64,000 nt of DNA from CAVWUA01 sp963758025 (GTDB lineage Bacteria > Planctomycetota > Planctomycetia > Isosphaerales > Isosphaeraceae): positions 10,217 through 74,216 of the forward strand of contig CAVWUA010000027.1 of assembly GCA_963758025.1 (NCBI GenBank), written 5' to 3'. The position numbers were made by a program, and so were the translations under genes. Below the pieces are notes generated by a model that saw only the letters and a program-made list of their open reading frames with translations, was not told the origin of the DNA and ran no database searches. Of the stretch, positions 1 to 9,410 are shown one piece after another. Position 1 is the first letter of the stretch. Every line of letters begins with the position of its first letter.

Positions 1-18
1 ACTGGGGAATCGTCTGGC

Positions 19-1213
19 TCATGCGGGCACGCTCCTCGCCGGCTCGACATGGGTCAGGACCTCGATCAGCCGCTCCAGGGAGAAGTGAGCGGTCGTACGT
101 CTCGGCGGCGGCGTTCGCGAGCCGGTCGCGGGCGTCGGGATCGGCCAGGAGCGACTCGACCGCGCGGACCATCGCCGGAATGTCGCCCAAGAGGAACCAA
201 CGCCACGCAGCCGGATTCGGTCCAGAGCGATCTCGGTGTTCCAGCCGTCATTGGTGACAACCGCGCTCGCCATGTTCCAGGCCCGCCATGACGGTCGTTC
301 GCCGGGTACTTACGCCATCAATGTAGGGCTGGACCAGCACGTCGCACACCTGGAGGTGCCGCGACACGTCCTCCGCCGGCTGGCCGCCGGGCGCGATCAG
401 TTGGCCGGCCAGCGTCGGATGCGACGCCACCAAATCGGCGGCGAACCGATCGCCGCCCCGGCCGATCAGCAAGGCCCGGCGGTCATCCCGACCCGTCAGG
501 AGCACCGGCAAAACCACCCGCAGAGCCTCTTCGGAACTCCAGCCGAAGGTCCCGAACGAGCCGATGACCTGCTCCCCTCGCGGGGCGACCTGCCGCCGCA
601 GCGCGGCGACGCCCTCCAGGTCGTCGACCCGCGGGACGTTACTCGGTACCGGCAGCCAGCGCGACGGCCGCCGCAGGCCCGCGCCGTAAAACCGGATGTA
701 CCCCTCCGCCGGACGCATCGCGTAAAACACCCGCGCACTGACGGCGATCAGTTCCCGGAGCATCATCCGGTGCACGGCCGCCAGGACCCAGCGCTGGGGA
801 CGCCGGAGCAACTCCGCCCAGAGGAACGGATAGGCGACCTCGTGCACCATCGTCCAGACCGTATCCCCGCGCCGCCGACGTCGCCGCAGCCAGCGGCAGA
901 ACCCCAGATTCATACCGCGAAAGCCCCAGACATTCGGCGCGTGCTGAACCAGCAAGCGCCTCGGCGGGGGGAAATCGTCGAGGGCCTCGTCGAGCCGCCG
1001 CAGGTCGGTCTGGCTCCAGTGTCCGGCGTCCTGGTGGACCGTCACGCCGGGAGGCGCGGGGGTCTCCCCCTCGACTGGTGGCATCCAGACGTGGACGTCG
1101 GCCCCGGTCGCCGCCAGGGCCGCGGCAACCCCCGCCGAGTAGTCGGCGATGCCGCCGGGTGTCGGCGGGTACTCACCCGTCACGATATGCCAGCGCATCG
1201 GACCCATCATCAT
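19..1213 (-). pseudogene. Group 4 glycosyltransferase, 3' end frameshifted
   Basis: This is a retaining GT-B type glycosyltransferase and the last visible gene of the polysaccharide operon. The intact frame (248-1213) starts MMMGPMRWHIVTGEYPPTPGG, the usual N-terminal donor/acceptor loop of GT4 enzymes, and runs to the LVQPYIDGVSTRRT motif near the sugar-nucleotide site. It then stops early at 248. The expected continuation is present in other frames: ASAVVTNDGWNTE in a second frame near 250, NPAAWRWFLLGD back in the first frame near 190, and HFSLERLIEVLTHVEPAR in the second frame down to 19. Three single-base shifts within about 250 bases suggest assembly indels or recent decay. Without them the protein would be about 395 residues. 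It lies 73 bases downstream of the FkbM methyltransferase gene. Confidence 0.75.
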
Positions 1214-1286
1214 TCCGCTCCGTCCCCGACACGAATTGACGGATACGGTCTCCCGGAGCTGTTGCGACCGAGGGAGCGCCGGCTCA

Positions 1287-2186
1287 TCAATGCGTCTCCG
1301 CGGGTTCGGCCCGGCGGTCGGCCGGCCAGGCGTGCAGGATCATCGGGATGGAGACGCCGCGACGGCGCCGCAGGAGCCCCTTGGCCGTGACGCGGTAATC
1401 AAGGCCGGTGTCCGCCAGGTCGCGGCGGATGTCGAGATAGCCGGTCGGGTGGTGATAGACGGCGATCGACAGGGCCGGCCGGTCGCGCCGGAGCGTCACC
1501 TGGCCCCCGGCCACGGCCGCGCGCTCGTCCCCCTCGATGTCCATCTTGACGAAGTCGCAATGCCCCCAGGGGCTGTGCGCCACCAGCTCATCGAGGGTCG
1601 TCTGCCGCACCGTTTCGCCACGCTCGCCGGCGCGGCCCACGCCACCCCCGGCCACGACGTGGGCCCCCCAGGGGGCCTGCGGGTCGTAGTACAGCAGCGC
1701 CTCGCCGGAACGATCGGTCAGCGTGGTCACTTCGACGATCATGCGACCTTCGGCGATCTCGGCGGCGAAGGTCCGTCGCAGCGCCTCGGCCATCGGCGCC
1801 CAGGGCTCGACGGCGATGACCCGCGCGCCGCGTTCCAGCGCGAACCGGGTGAAGAAACCCTCGGAGGCCCCCGCGTCGACGACCACGTCCCCCGGCCGGA
1901 CGCGGCAGCCGCCGTACTCGTAGTAGTGCGGGTGCTCGGGACAGAAGACCTCTTGATGGATCTCCGCGAGGCCCGCCCGGTCCATCGACGACGGCAGCCA
2001 GTAATCCCGTCCGTCGATGGTCAGCCGGCAGAGGCCCGCCGCCTCGTCCCGCTCGACCTCCTCAACTGTCGGTGGCGCACCGATCGACCGGCGGCCGTGC
2101 CGCGATTCGGCCAGGGCCACGCGCCACGTCTCCGCGTTCAGGAAGAACCGGGCACCCGTCCTCATCTTCGACAGCAGCGAAGCCAT
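1287..2186 (-). CDS. FkbM family methyltransferase
   Basis: 299-residue SAM-dependent methyltransferase of the FkbM family, which O-methylates sugars or small hydroxylated products. The SAM-binding motif I is VVDAGASEGFFTRFALERG, followed by the acidic ribose-binding VIAVEPW and, later, DFVKMDIEGDE, the signature FkbM motif. The start has AGGA nine bases upstream. It sits 19 bases after a glycosyltransferase stop and before another glycosyltransferase, so its likely substrate is the polysaccharide or its lipid-linked precursor; this is inferred from context only. Confidence 0.87.
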   Translation of the reverse strand: MASLLSKMRTGARFFLNAETWRVALAESRHGRRSIGAPPTVEEVERDEAAGLCRLTIDGRDYWLPSSMDRAGLAEIHQEVFCPEHPHYYEYGGCRVRPGDVVVDAGASEGFFTRFALERGARVIAVEPWAPMAEALRRTFAAEIAEGRMIVEVTTLTDRSGEALLYYDPQAPWGAHVVAGGGVGRAGERGETVRQTTLDELVAHSPWGHCDFVKMDIEGDERAAVAGGQVTLRRDRPALSIAVYHHPTGYLDIRRDLADTGLDYRVTAKGLLRRRRGVSIPMILHAWPADRRAEPAETH

Positions 2187-2205
2187 GGCGATCCTGAGTC
2201 CGTGG

Positions 2206-3459
2206 TCAGAAGGGCGTGGACACCAGCGCGTCGAGCGCCCCGAACAGCGCGCGGCGGTTGGTGTCCGGGTCGTAGTATTGCCGCCGGACTTGCTCGGCGG
2301 CCTGGTGGGCGCTGACGTCCCGAACCGGCGACGTCCAGAACCGCTCCAGCAGGGTGGCGCCGTCGCCCGGGCGGAGGGTCCCCCAGTGGGTCGCGTAACC
2401 GTCGCCGTCGCGCGTCAAGGGGACGGTCGAGCTATCGGCCGGCGCGTGGACCAGGAGCGGGCGGGCGGCCATGACGTAACTGCTCAATTTCGTCGGGAAC
2501 GACGTCTGGCGCAACACGGCGTCGCGGCGGCCGAACGGGTAATTCAGGTACAGTACGGCACAATCGCGCAGAAGTCGAACCCCTTCGGCCTCATCGAGAT
2601 GGCCGGTGACCTCGACCTCGACCTGTCCGGCCAGGGCCTCGCGGAGCCGATCGCCGTAGCCCCGACCAATCATGCGGATGCGGCCCGGCACGCCCAGCCG
2701 GCCGGCGGCCTCGGCCACGGCCCGGCCCAGGACCGTGAGCTGTTGATAAACATAGGTGCCGCCGAGAATCCCGACCCGCAGGCCGTGCGCCTGGGGGTCA
2801 TAGGGAGGCGACGGTTCCACCGGCCCCGGCACGCCCCGATGCACGACCACCGAATCGACCCCGTAGCGCTGGCGATAGCGCCGGGCCATCGGTTCGCTAA
2901 TGACGTCGATCGACGCGGCGCGCGGCAGGAGGCGGGCCACGTCGCGGGCGATCCAGGGGACCAGGGCCAGGTAACGCCGCGAGCGCAAGGCGCAGCCGTA
3001 AGCCGGATCGTCGTGCACGGTCAGGTGCAACGGCCACGCGTCGCGGCGGCTCAGACGCTCGGCGACGTGAACCATCGATCCGTGCAGGATGACCCAGACG
3101 GCGGCGGCGTGGCAGCGCCGGGCGAGGTCGGCCACCTCATCGGCGAGGGCGTCCGGGTGCCGGAGGCTATCCTCCAGTTGCGACCGCCGCCCCTTGCGGC
3201 CGAGCGACCCGCGCCGCAGCACCTCGACCCGCCCCTCGGGCCACTCGCGGGCCGCCGCCGGCTCGTCGCGAGGGTCCAGGCAGGCCCAGACCAGCCGCGC
3301 GCGGTCCTCGGGCCGGAGCAGACTGCGGAGGATCACCGCCCCGCCGCCGCCCCGCTCGGGCGGGAAGTCCCCCAGAACCAGGAGCGGCCGCTCGGGCGTG
3401 TAGGCCGACAGCGCGGGGGCCGCCGGACGGGCCAGGGCCTCGGTCGCCTCGCCGGTCAT
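2206..3459 (-). CDS. Group 4 glycosyltransferase
   Basis: About 417-residue GT-B glycosyltransferase, probably transferring a sugar to the growing exopolysaccharide repeat on the cytoplasmic face. The N-terminus PLLVLGDFPPERGGGG is the flexible loop of GT4 enzymes, and the C-terminal half carries GILGGTYVYQQ and the late LRDCAVLYLNYPFGRRD region. A longer frame opens at 3546, but the chosen start (ATG at 3457-3459) overlaps the TGA of the upstream epimerase as ATGA. That indicates translational coupling and puts the first residues at MTGEATEAL. Donor and linkage cannot be read from sequence. Confidence 0.82.
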   Translation of the reverse strand: MTGEATEALARPAAPALSAYTPERPLLVLGDFPPERGGGGAVILRSLLRPEDRARLVWACLDPRDEPAAAREWPEGRVEVLRRGSLGRKGRRSQLEDSLRHPDALADEVADLARRCHAAAVWVILHGSMVHVAERLSRRDAWPLHLTVHDDPAYGCALRSRRYLALVPWIARDVARLLPRAASIDVISEPMARRYRQRYGVDSVVVHRGVPGPVEPSPPYDPQAHGLRVGILGGTYVYQQLTVLGRAVAEAAGRLGVPGRIRMIGRGYGDRLREALAGQVEVEVTGHLDEAEGVRLLRDCAVLYLNYPFGRRDAVLRQTSFPTKLSSYVMAARPLLVHAPADSSTVPLTRDGDGYATHWGTLRPGDGATLLERFWTSPVRDVSAHQAAEQVRRQYYDPDTNRRALFGALDALVSTPF

Positions 3460-4523
3460 CAGGCCGATACCTCCGAACCGTGCCGCGCTTTCCAGCTCTC
3501 GATCGTCTCGGTCAGGATCTGCCGCAGCGGGACCGTGATCCCCCAACCGGGATAATGCGATTTCAACTTGCTCAGATCCGAGATATAGCAGATATGATCG
3601 CCCCGGCGGTTCTCATCGACGTACTCGGTCCTGAGCCGCCCGCCGCCGAGTTCCTCGACCAGCGCGGCGGCCTCCAGGATCGAGCAGCTATTCTCCCGCC
3701 CGCCGCCGATGTTATACACCTCGCCCGGCCTCGGCGCCTCGTAGAAACGGTGGATGGCCCGCAGCACGTCGCGGCTATGGATGTTGTCGCGGACCTGCTT
3801 CCCCTTGTAGCCGAAAATCCGGTACGTCGTGCCGGTCAGGGCCGCCTTGACCAGATACGACAGGAAGCCGTGCAACTCGACGCCGCTGTGCTGCGGCCCG
3901 GTCAGGCAGCCGCCGCGGAAGACGCCGACCTTCATCCCGAAGTAACGCCCGTATTCTTGCGCCATCACGTCGGCCGCCGTCTTCGAGGCACCAAACAGCG
4001 AATGCAAGGTACGGTCGATGCGGCACGCCTCGGAGATGCCACCCCGGTCGGCCTCGTCGGCGTAATCCCAGCGGGTTTCCCGCTCGACCAGAGGCTTCTC
4101 GTTCGGCGCGTCGCCGTACACCTTGTTCGTGCTCATCAGGACGAAGACCGCCTCGGGGCGGTGGCGGCGGGTCGCTTCGAGCAGGTTGAGCGTGCCGACG
4201 GCGTTGACGTCGAAGTCCTCGAATGGCATCCGGGCGGCCAGGTCGTGCGACGGCTGCGCCGCGCAGTGGACGATCAGGTCGGCCGGGTACTCGGTCAGGA
4301 GCGTCAGGACCCCCTCGCGGTCGCGGATGTCCAGCTCCACATGGCGGAACCCCCGCGCCTGGCGCTGGAGGCGCTGCTGGTTCCAGCGGGTGTCGCCGTC
4401 GCGACCGAAGAAGACGGCGCGCATGTTGTTGTCCACCCCGACGACCTCGGCCCCCTGGGCGTCGAAGTAGGAGACGGCTTCCGAACCAATCAGACCGTTA
4501 GAACCCGTAACAAGAACTCGCAT
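3459..4523 (-). CDS. SDR-family NAD-dependent epimerase, CDP-paratose 2-epimerase-like
   Basis: About 354-residue extended short-chain dehydrogenase acting on a nucleotide sugar. The Rossmann NAD site is VLVTGSNGLIGSEA (residues 4-17). The segment MRAVFFGRDGDTRWNQQRL (34-52) is typical of the CDP-paratose/CDP-tyvelose 2-epimerase group. The STNKVYGD motif at 131-138 supplies the Ser. The usual YxxxK is FGASK, with Phe177 in place of Tyr and Lys181 kept; codon TTT is clear. A longer frame begins at 4589, but GGAGAGAG just upstream of 4523 selects this start. It would supply a rare deoxyhexose to the neighbouring glycosyltransferases. The exact substrate is uncertain. Confidence 0.8.
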   Translation of the reverse strand: MRVLVTGSNGLIGSEAVSYFDAQGAEVVGVDNNMRAVFFGRDGDTRWNQQRLQRQARGFRHVELDIRDREGVLTLLTEYPADLIVHCAAQPSHDLAARMPFEDFDVNAVGTLNLLEATRRHRPEAVFVLMSTNKVYGDAPNEKPLVERETRWDYADEADRGGISEACRIDRTLHSLFGASKTAADVMAQEYGRYFGMKVGVFRGGCLTGPQHSGVELHGFLSYLVKAALTGTTYRIFGYKGKQVRDNIHSRDVLRAIHRFYEAPRPGEVYNIGGGRENSCSILEAAALVEELGGGRLRTEYVDENRRGDHICYISDLSKLKSHYPGWGITVPLRQILTETIESWKARHGSEVSA

Positions 4524-4549
4524 TCTCTCTCCAACATACTTATTTCTAT

Positions 4550-5773
4550 CTAACGGCGGATTGCCGCCGATCCGCCCGAGGCCTGGCAACCCAGGCCGGT
4601 GGGCCAGCCCAGGCCGGCGACCTCGGACGCGGGGCGGGCGCCGGGCAGGACTTGCCGATAGACGGCCAGGCTCCGCTCGGCCATGACCCGGTGGTCGAAC
4701 TCCCGGCTGGCACGCAGGCGGGCCGCGGCCGCGAGCCGTTCGCGCAGGCCCGGCTCGGTCAGGAGGCGGTTGGCCGCGTCGGCCAGCGACACCGGGTCGT
4801 CCAGCGGCACGGTCAGGCCCGTTTCCTCGTGCCGGCTAACCCAGGAGACCCCGCTATGCGGGATCGGCGTGTTGATCACCGGGCAACCGCTGGCCATCGC
4901 CTCGACCTGCACGATACCGAACGCCTCGCTCCGCGCGTTCGACGGGAACCAGAAGGCGTCGGCCGCCAGGTAATAGGGGACGACCTGCTGATAGAGCATC
5001 GACCCCAGGAAGACGACCCGCTCATGCACGCCCAGGCGCTGCGCCTCGGCTTCGAGCATCGCGCGGTCGGGGCCGTCGCCGACCAGGAGCAGCGTGCCGG
5101 CGACGCGGGTCAAGGCCCGGATGGCGTTGAGGAACCCTTTGTAGTAAATCAGGCGGCCACAGCCCAGCCAGATCGGTCCGGGGCCGTACTGGCGGCGGAT
5201 CGACTCGGCGGCGGCCTGGTTCTCGGCCGAGGGGTTGCGGTACGGTTCCAGGTCGATCCCCATCGGCAGGACCTGAATCCGCCGGGCATACGCCTTCAGG
5301 AACTCCGAGCCGGGGGGATACGTCGGGCTGGTCGGCAGGATCGCGCTGACGCGGCGATAGGCCAGCCGCTCCAGGGGCCGGAACAGCGCCGCGCGGAGCC
5401 GCTGACGGATCACGTCGCTCTGATACGTCACGACCAGGGGGGGCTTCGGCCGGGCCAGGAGCACGGCCAGGATCATCGTCGGGTTGGGCACCTGCATGTG
5501 CAGGACGTCGGCATCGACCCGCCGCAGCGCCCGGATCAGGTCGGGGCAGGCGTCGATCTTGGCCGCCGAGACCACGCGGCCGAACCGCGTCACCTCGACC
5601 GGACCGTCCCGGTCCACGACCGTCGGCCCCGGCTCGTGGTTCATGCAGAAGACCCGCACGTCCATCCCCAGGGCCGCCTGCGCCTGCGCCAGGGTCCGCA
5701 CGTGCGTCTCGATGCCACCGGGAGCCGGGGGATAGTACTTGCCGAGGTGGCAAACGCGAAGCGGTTCAGTCAT
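4550..5773 (-). CDS. Group 4 glycosyltransferase
   Basis: About 407-residue GT4 glycosyltransferase. It begins RVCHLGKYYPPAPGGIETH, a textbook GT4 N-terminus, and holds GCGRLIYYKGF (donor-domain start) and SEAFGIVQVEAMASGCPVI, the E-x7-E motif that binds the nucleotide-sugar donor. The start at 5773 (MTEPLRVCHL) is preferred over the upstream 5812 on homology to the family N-terminus. The last 20 or so residues (GWPTGLGCQASGG) are low-complexity and family-unlike. It lies 48 bases after the exosortase gene and 26 before the epimerase. Confidence 0.85.
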   Translation of the reverse strand: MTEPLRVCHLGKYYPPAPGGIETHVRTLAQAQAALGMDVRVFCMNHEPGPTVVDRDGPVEVTRFGRVVSAAKIDACPDLIRALRRVDADVLHMQVPNPTMILAVLLARPKPPLVVTYQSDVIRQRLRAALFRPLERLAYRRVSAILPTSPTYPPGSEFLKAYARRIQVLPMGIDLEPYRNPSAENQAAAESIRRQYGPGPIWLGCGRLIYYKGFLNAIRALTRVAGTLLLVGDGPDRAMLEAEAQRLGVHERVVFLGSMLYQQVVPYYLAADAFWFPSNARSEAFGIVQVEAMASGCPVINTPIPHSGVSWVSRHEETGLTVPLDDPVSLADAANRLLTEPGLRERLAAAARLRASREFDHRVMAERSLAVYRQVLPGARPASEVAGLGWPTGLGCQASGGSAAIRR

Positions 5774-5821
5774 GCGTTTGGGGTCCGGCTGATTTTTCTC
5801 GCCAAAGAACACACTCTCCGG

Positions 5822-6787
5822 CTAGATCGGTTTCTTCGGCGGCGCGGGGGACTTGCCGTAGCTTGTCGGGATGATCATCGGGGCCGGTTCCGTCTCGTCT
5901 TCCTCGATGATGATCCAGGACAGCAGTTTCAGTTCGAGCAAGATCAGGACCAAACCCACCGGCATCATGGCCCAGCCGGCCAGGTCGTGCGCCAGGGCCT
6001 CCCCTCGCTCGACCCCCAGCAGGTGATAGGCCAGGGCCGTCGCCGCGATCCGCAGGATGTTGCTGATGAGGGCGATCGGGACCGTGCTCAGCAGCAGGAT
6101 GACCCGTTCCCACAACGGCCGGGAGCGGGCCAGCAGGAGCGTTGTCGCCGCGATCAGGGTGATGAAACTCAGGAGCATCGACAGGCCGTTGCACGCCTGC
6201 GCCACTTCGAGCTTCGCCGCGCCGATGTAGATGACGTGCCCTTCCGCCAGGACCGGCAGACCCATGACCGATTGCAGGAGCCGCGTGCTGCCGATCGTCG
6301 CCAGGGTCTGAAGCGGTCCGGCCATGATCAGGTTGATGGCCGGGGGGATCGGCAGCAGGAAGACCAGGAAGCCGATCCCCGGCAAGGCCCAGCGCAGGAG
6401 CGGCCAGCCGCCGAAGGCCAGGGTCAGCCCGGCCAGCACCGGCAGGAGCGTCGTGTTCTCCAGCCAGAGCTCGTTGCGTTCGAACAGGAAGGCCCGCACC
6501 GCCAGGGTCGCCACGACGATCAGCCAGCCCCACCAGGCCGGACGCAGCCGCGAAAGCGATAGCTCGTCCCGACGCTGCCAGAGGATCGCCAGGGCGATCG
6601 GCGCGACCAAAAATCCGTGGGAGTAATTCGGGTCACTGGACCACACCTGGATCAAATTCTGAATATTCGGCGCGTACGAGGCGACGATCGCCCCCACGAC
6701 GGCGACGGAAATCGCCAGCGCGGCGGTTCGCTCTTTCTTCTGCTGGCGTTCGTCGGGTGCGTGATCCATCAGGACGTCCGCGGACAT
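5822..6787 (-). CDS. xrt: Exosortase
   Basis: 321-residue multi-spanning membrane transpeptidase of the exosortase/archaeosortase family, which cleaves PEP-CTERM sorting signals at the cytoplasmic membrane. It has about eight hydrophobic segments. The catalytic triad is visible: Cys199 in AQACNGL, Arg246 in SNILRIAAT and His267 in AHDLAGW. The conserved NYSHGFL lies at 54-60. The C-terminus is a charged, proline-rich cytoplasmic tail. Position between the tyrosine autokinase and the glycosyltransferases matches exosortase/EPS loci. Candidate substrate: the PEP-CTERM protein at 14919-15623. The subclass cannot be assigned by eye. Confidence 0.93.
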   Translation of the reverse strand: MSADVLMDHAPDERQQKKERTAALAISVAVVGAIVASYAPNIQNLIQVWSSDPNYSHGFLVAPIALAILWQRRDELSLSRLRPAWWGWLIVVATLAVRAFLFERNELWLENTTLLPVLAGLTLAFGGWPLLRWALPGIGFLVFLLPIPPAINLIMAGPLQTLATIGSTRLLQSVMGLPVLAEGHVIYIGAAKLEVAQACNGLSMLLSFITLIAATTLLLARSRPLWERVILLLSTVPIALISNILRIAATALAYHLLGVERGEALAHDLAGWAMMPVGLVLILLELKLLSWIIIEEDETEPAPMIIPTSYGKSPAPPKKPI

Positions 6788-6903
6788 GGCGAGTTCTCAC
6801 ATTGTGCCGGCGGCACCGCGAAACCAAAAAGAGGTGCCGGGCCGGATCGCGGGCATTCGGATCAGATCAACGACATCGGATTACGGAAAAAAACGGTCCC
6901 ATC

Positions 6904-9246
6904 TCAGATTTCCGCCGATTCGGCGGCGGCCAGGGGCCCGCCCACAGTGGGGTCCTGGGTGTAGTAGCCGTCATAACCACCATAGGACGTTTCCGGCGGC
7001 CGGACACCGTTGACCACGGCGCCGAGCATCGTCACGCCGACCGAGGTGAGTCGCTTCTTGGCCCGTTCCAGGAGGCTGTAACGGGTGCTATCGTACCGCA
7101 CGGCCATGATCGCGCCGTCGGTCCAGCGGCCGAGGAGCAGGGCGTCGGGGACCGGCAGGATCGGCGGCGCGTCCAGGATTACGATATCGAAGGCGTCGCG
7201 CAGGCGAGCGATGAGCTGGCCGAGCCGCTCACCTTGCAGGAGGCGACTGGGGTCTTGCCCGACGCTGCCGGCCGGCAGCAGGTGGAAGCCGCCGGCGCTG
7301 CCGATGACGACCATTGCCGATTCGGGCGTGGCCTCCCCCATCAGAACGTCGGCCAGGCCGGGCCCTTCGGGCACGTCGAGCAGGGTGCCCAGCGAGGGAC
7401 GCCGCAGGTCGCCGTCCACCAGCAAGGTTTGCAGGCCCGCATTGGCGCAGCGGCTGGCGAGCTGCGCCGCCAGGGTCGTCTTTCCCTCGCCGCCGCAGGC
7501 ACTGGTGATCAGCACGCATCGTTTCCGGGCAGGCCCCGGACCGGCGGCGCAGAGCATGACGCGCAGGTGGTCCAGGCTCTGGACGAACTCCTCGAACCGG
7601 CGGCGCTGGTCGCGCAGGGCCTTGGGCCCCTGGGCCGATTGCAGGCTCGGCAAGGGGGGGACGATCCCCAGGACGCCGAGCTTGGCGCGACGGGGCACGT
7701 CGTCCGGGTCGAGAATCCGCCCGGCGCGGACCTCGACGAGCAGGAACAGGCCGACGACGGCGGCCAGCATCCCCAGCGGGGCGACGGCCATCAGCTTCAG
7801 GCGGTTGTCGCGCGTTGGCTCGTTGGTGGGCTCCGCCTCGGCGATCTTGCTGATCTTGGCCGGCCCGTGGACTTCCAGCTCCAGGCTGTCCAGCGTCACC
7901 GTCACCTTGCGGAGCATCTCGTCGGCCAGGCGCAGTTCTTCTTGCTTGAATTGCGCTTGCAGGGCCTCGCTCCCCTCGGTCTTGGTGTCGAGCTGGATCT
8001 CGTCCAAACGATTGTTGATCTGTGCACGCTCTTCCTGGAGTTTGGCGACCCGCAGTTGCGCCGTCTGGATCTCCGTCAGGAAGGGGTCGGTCTCCGCGGG
8101 GCCCGTCTGCGCCTGGTCCGTCAGGGAGGCCCGCGCCTCGGCCATCTTGCGTTTCCAGAGAACGGCGTAATTCTGTTCCAGATCTTTCTGTCGCTTGACG
8201 TTGTGCATGAAGGCCGGGTCGTTGGCCTTGCGGGTCGCGCGGTTGATCTGGTCGTGCTGGTAGCGCACCTGGCTCAGCTCGCGATACAGGTCGGCGATCT
8301 CCCGGTCCTGCTGAACCAGTCGCGTGGCGGCGGCGGCGATCTCCTCGGAGGTGGGCGGCCCGGCCCGGAAGGCCTTCGGGTTGAGCCGTCGGCGCTCCTC
8401 CATCTGCTCCCGCAGGGCGGCCAGGGAGGCCTCGGCCTCGATCAATTCCAGCTCGGCCCGGGCGCGGCCTTGCATGAACTGGCGGAACTCTTCCATCGAA
8501 ACCTGGGCGCTGCGCGACCCGGCGGCGTCGGCCGCCACGGCGGTCTTGCTGTCTCCGACCAGCCGCTCCAGGTCCCGGCGGAGGTTCTGGACCCGCGCCT
8601 CATACACCTTTTTCATCTCACGATAGCGTTCGGTCTGCTGTCGCGTTTCGATATCGACCCAGGTGGAGGCTTTTTCCAGGTACGATTCCACCACGGCGTT
8701 GACGATCGTCGGCCCTTCGCCGGGTGCCTGCGACGACATGGACACCAGGATAAGCTGCGACTTGGGAGGGATCGACACCTGGATCAGGTCGCGCAGCTCG
8801 GCCTTCGGGTCGAGCGATTCCCGGATGCGCGCCAGGGCGGCCACGTCCTCGTCATGCAGGGCGGCGCCGAGCACGTCGGGGCTGGTGACGAGCTGAACCT
8901 GCGTCTCCATGAAGACCTGGAAGTCGTTCGCCGGCGTGTGGGTCGTGGTGTTGAGGACCGAGGTGTCCGACGGCTCGACCTTCAACCAGGCGACCGCGTC
9001 ATACGTCGGTTTGATCTTATAATAGGCCAGGGCCATCAGGCCGATCGAACCGACGCCCCAGAGCAGCAGGATCTGCCACCAGTAGCGGCGCAAGGCCCGC
9101 AGCGCGACCTTGATCGTGATCGGCTTCGGCGCCGAGGCCTCCAGGTCGGGCAGTTCCTCCCAGAGTCCGGGATGGGCCACCGCCGGAGGCAGCGGCTCGG
9201 CGAACCGGGACGGCAAGTTTCCGTCGGGGTGTTCCGGTGTCTGCAT
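6904..9246 (-). CDS. Polysaccharide co-polymerase/tyrosine autokinase (Wzz-BY kinase fusion)
   Basis: 780-residue inner-membrane protein that sets polysaccharide chain length. Residues about 40-80 hold the N-terminal membrane segment (WWQILLLWGVGSIGLMALAYY). A long periplasmic coiled-coil region follows, with a second membrane segment near 495-515 (LMAVAPLGMLAAVVGLFLL). The C-terminal BY-kinase has Walker A SACGGEGKTT (582-591), Walker A' LLVDGDLRRP (608-617) and Walker B IVILDAPP from 688. A tyrosine cluster, SYGGYDGYY (754-762), is the expected autophosphorylation tail. Fusion of Wzz and kinase in one chain is usual for Gram-negative-type systems. It is 164 bases from the EpsI-like gene upstream. 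Confidence 0.92.
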   Translation of the reverse strand: MQTPEHPDGNLPSRFAEPLPPAVAHPGLWEELPDLEASAPKPITIKVALRALRRYWWQILLLWGVGSIGLMALAYYKIKPTYDAVAWLKVEPSDTSVLNTTTHTPANDFQVFMETQVQLVTSPDVLGAALHDEDVAALARIRESLDPKAELRDLIQVSIPPKSQLILVSMSSQAPGEGPTIVNAVVESYLEKASTWVDIETRQQTERYREMKKVYEARVQNLRRDLERLVGDSKTAVAADAAGSRSAQVSMEEFRQFMQGRARAELELIEAEASLAALREQMEERRRLNPKAFRAGPPTSEEIAAAATRLVQQDREIADLYRELSQVRYQHDQINRATRKANDPAFMHNVKRQKDLEQNYAVLWKRKMAEARASLTDQAQTGPAETDPFLTEIQTAQLRVAKLQEERAQINNRLDEIQLDTKTEGSEALQAQFKQEELRLADEMLRKVTVTLDSLELEVHGPAKISKIAEAEPTNEPTRDNRLKLMAVAPLGMLAAVVGLFLLVEVRAGRILDPDDVPRRAKLGVLGIVPPLPSLQSAQGPKALRDQRRRFEEFVQSLDHLRVMLCAAGPGPARKRCVLITSACGGEGKTTLAAQLASRCANAGLQTLLVDGDLRRPSLGTLLDVPEGPGLADVLMGEATPESAMVVIGSAGGFHLLPAGSVGQDPSRLLQGERLGQLIARLRDAFDIVILDAPPILPVPDALLLGRWTDGAIMAVRYDSTRYSLLERAKKRLTSVGVTMLGAVVNGVRPPETSYGGYDGYYTQDPTVGGPLAAAESAEI

Positions 9247-9410
9247 GGGGGGCGGTCCTCTTCTCGTTCGCGGAAGCGGAGGATGGTTTCGGGGCGGTCG
9301 CGGGCGACGTGCCGGGTATGTTCGGGTGATTCAAAAAGAGGCGGGGAAATCGGATCGCCGGACGCCAGCTCAATGGCTCTCAACCCGGGCCGCTCGCAAA
9401 ACCCGTTCCA

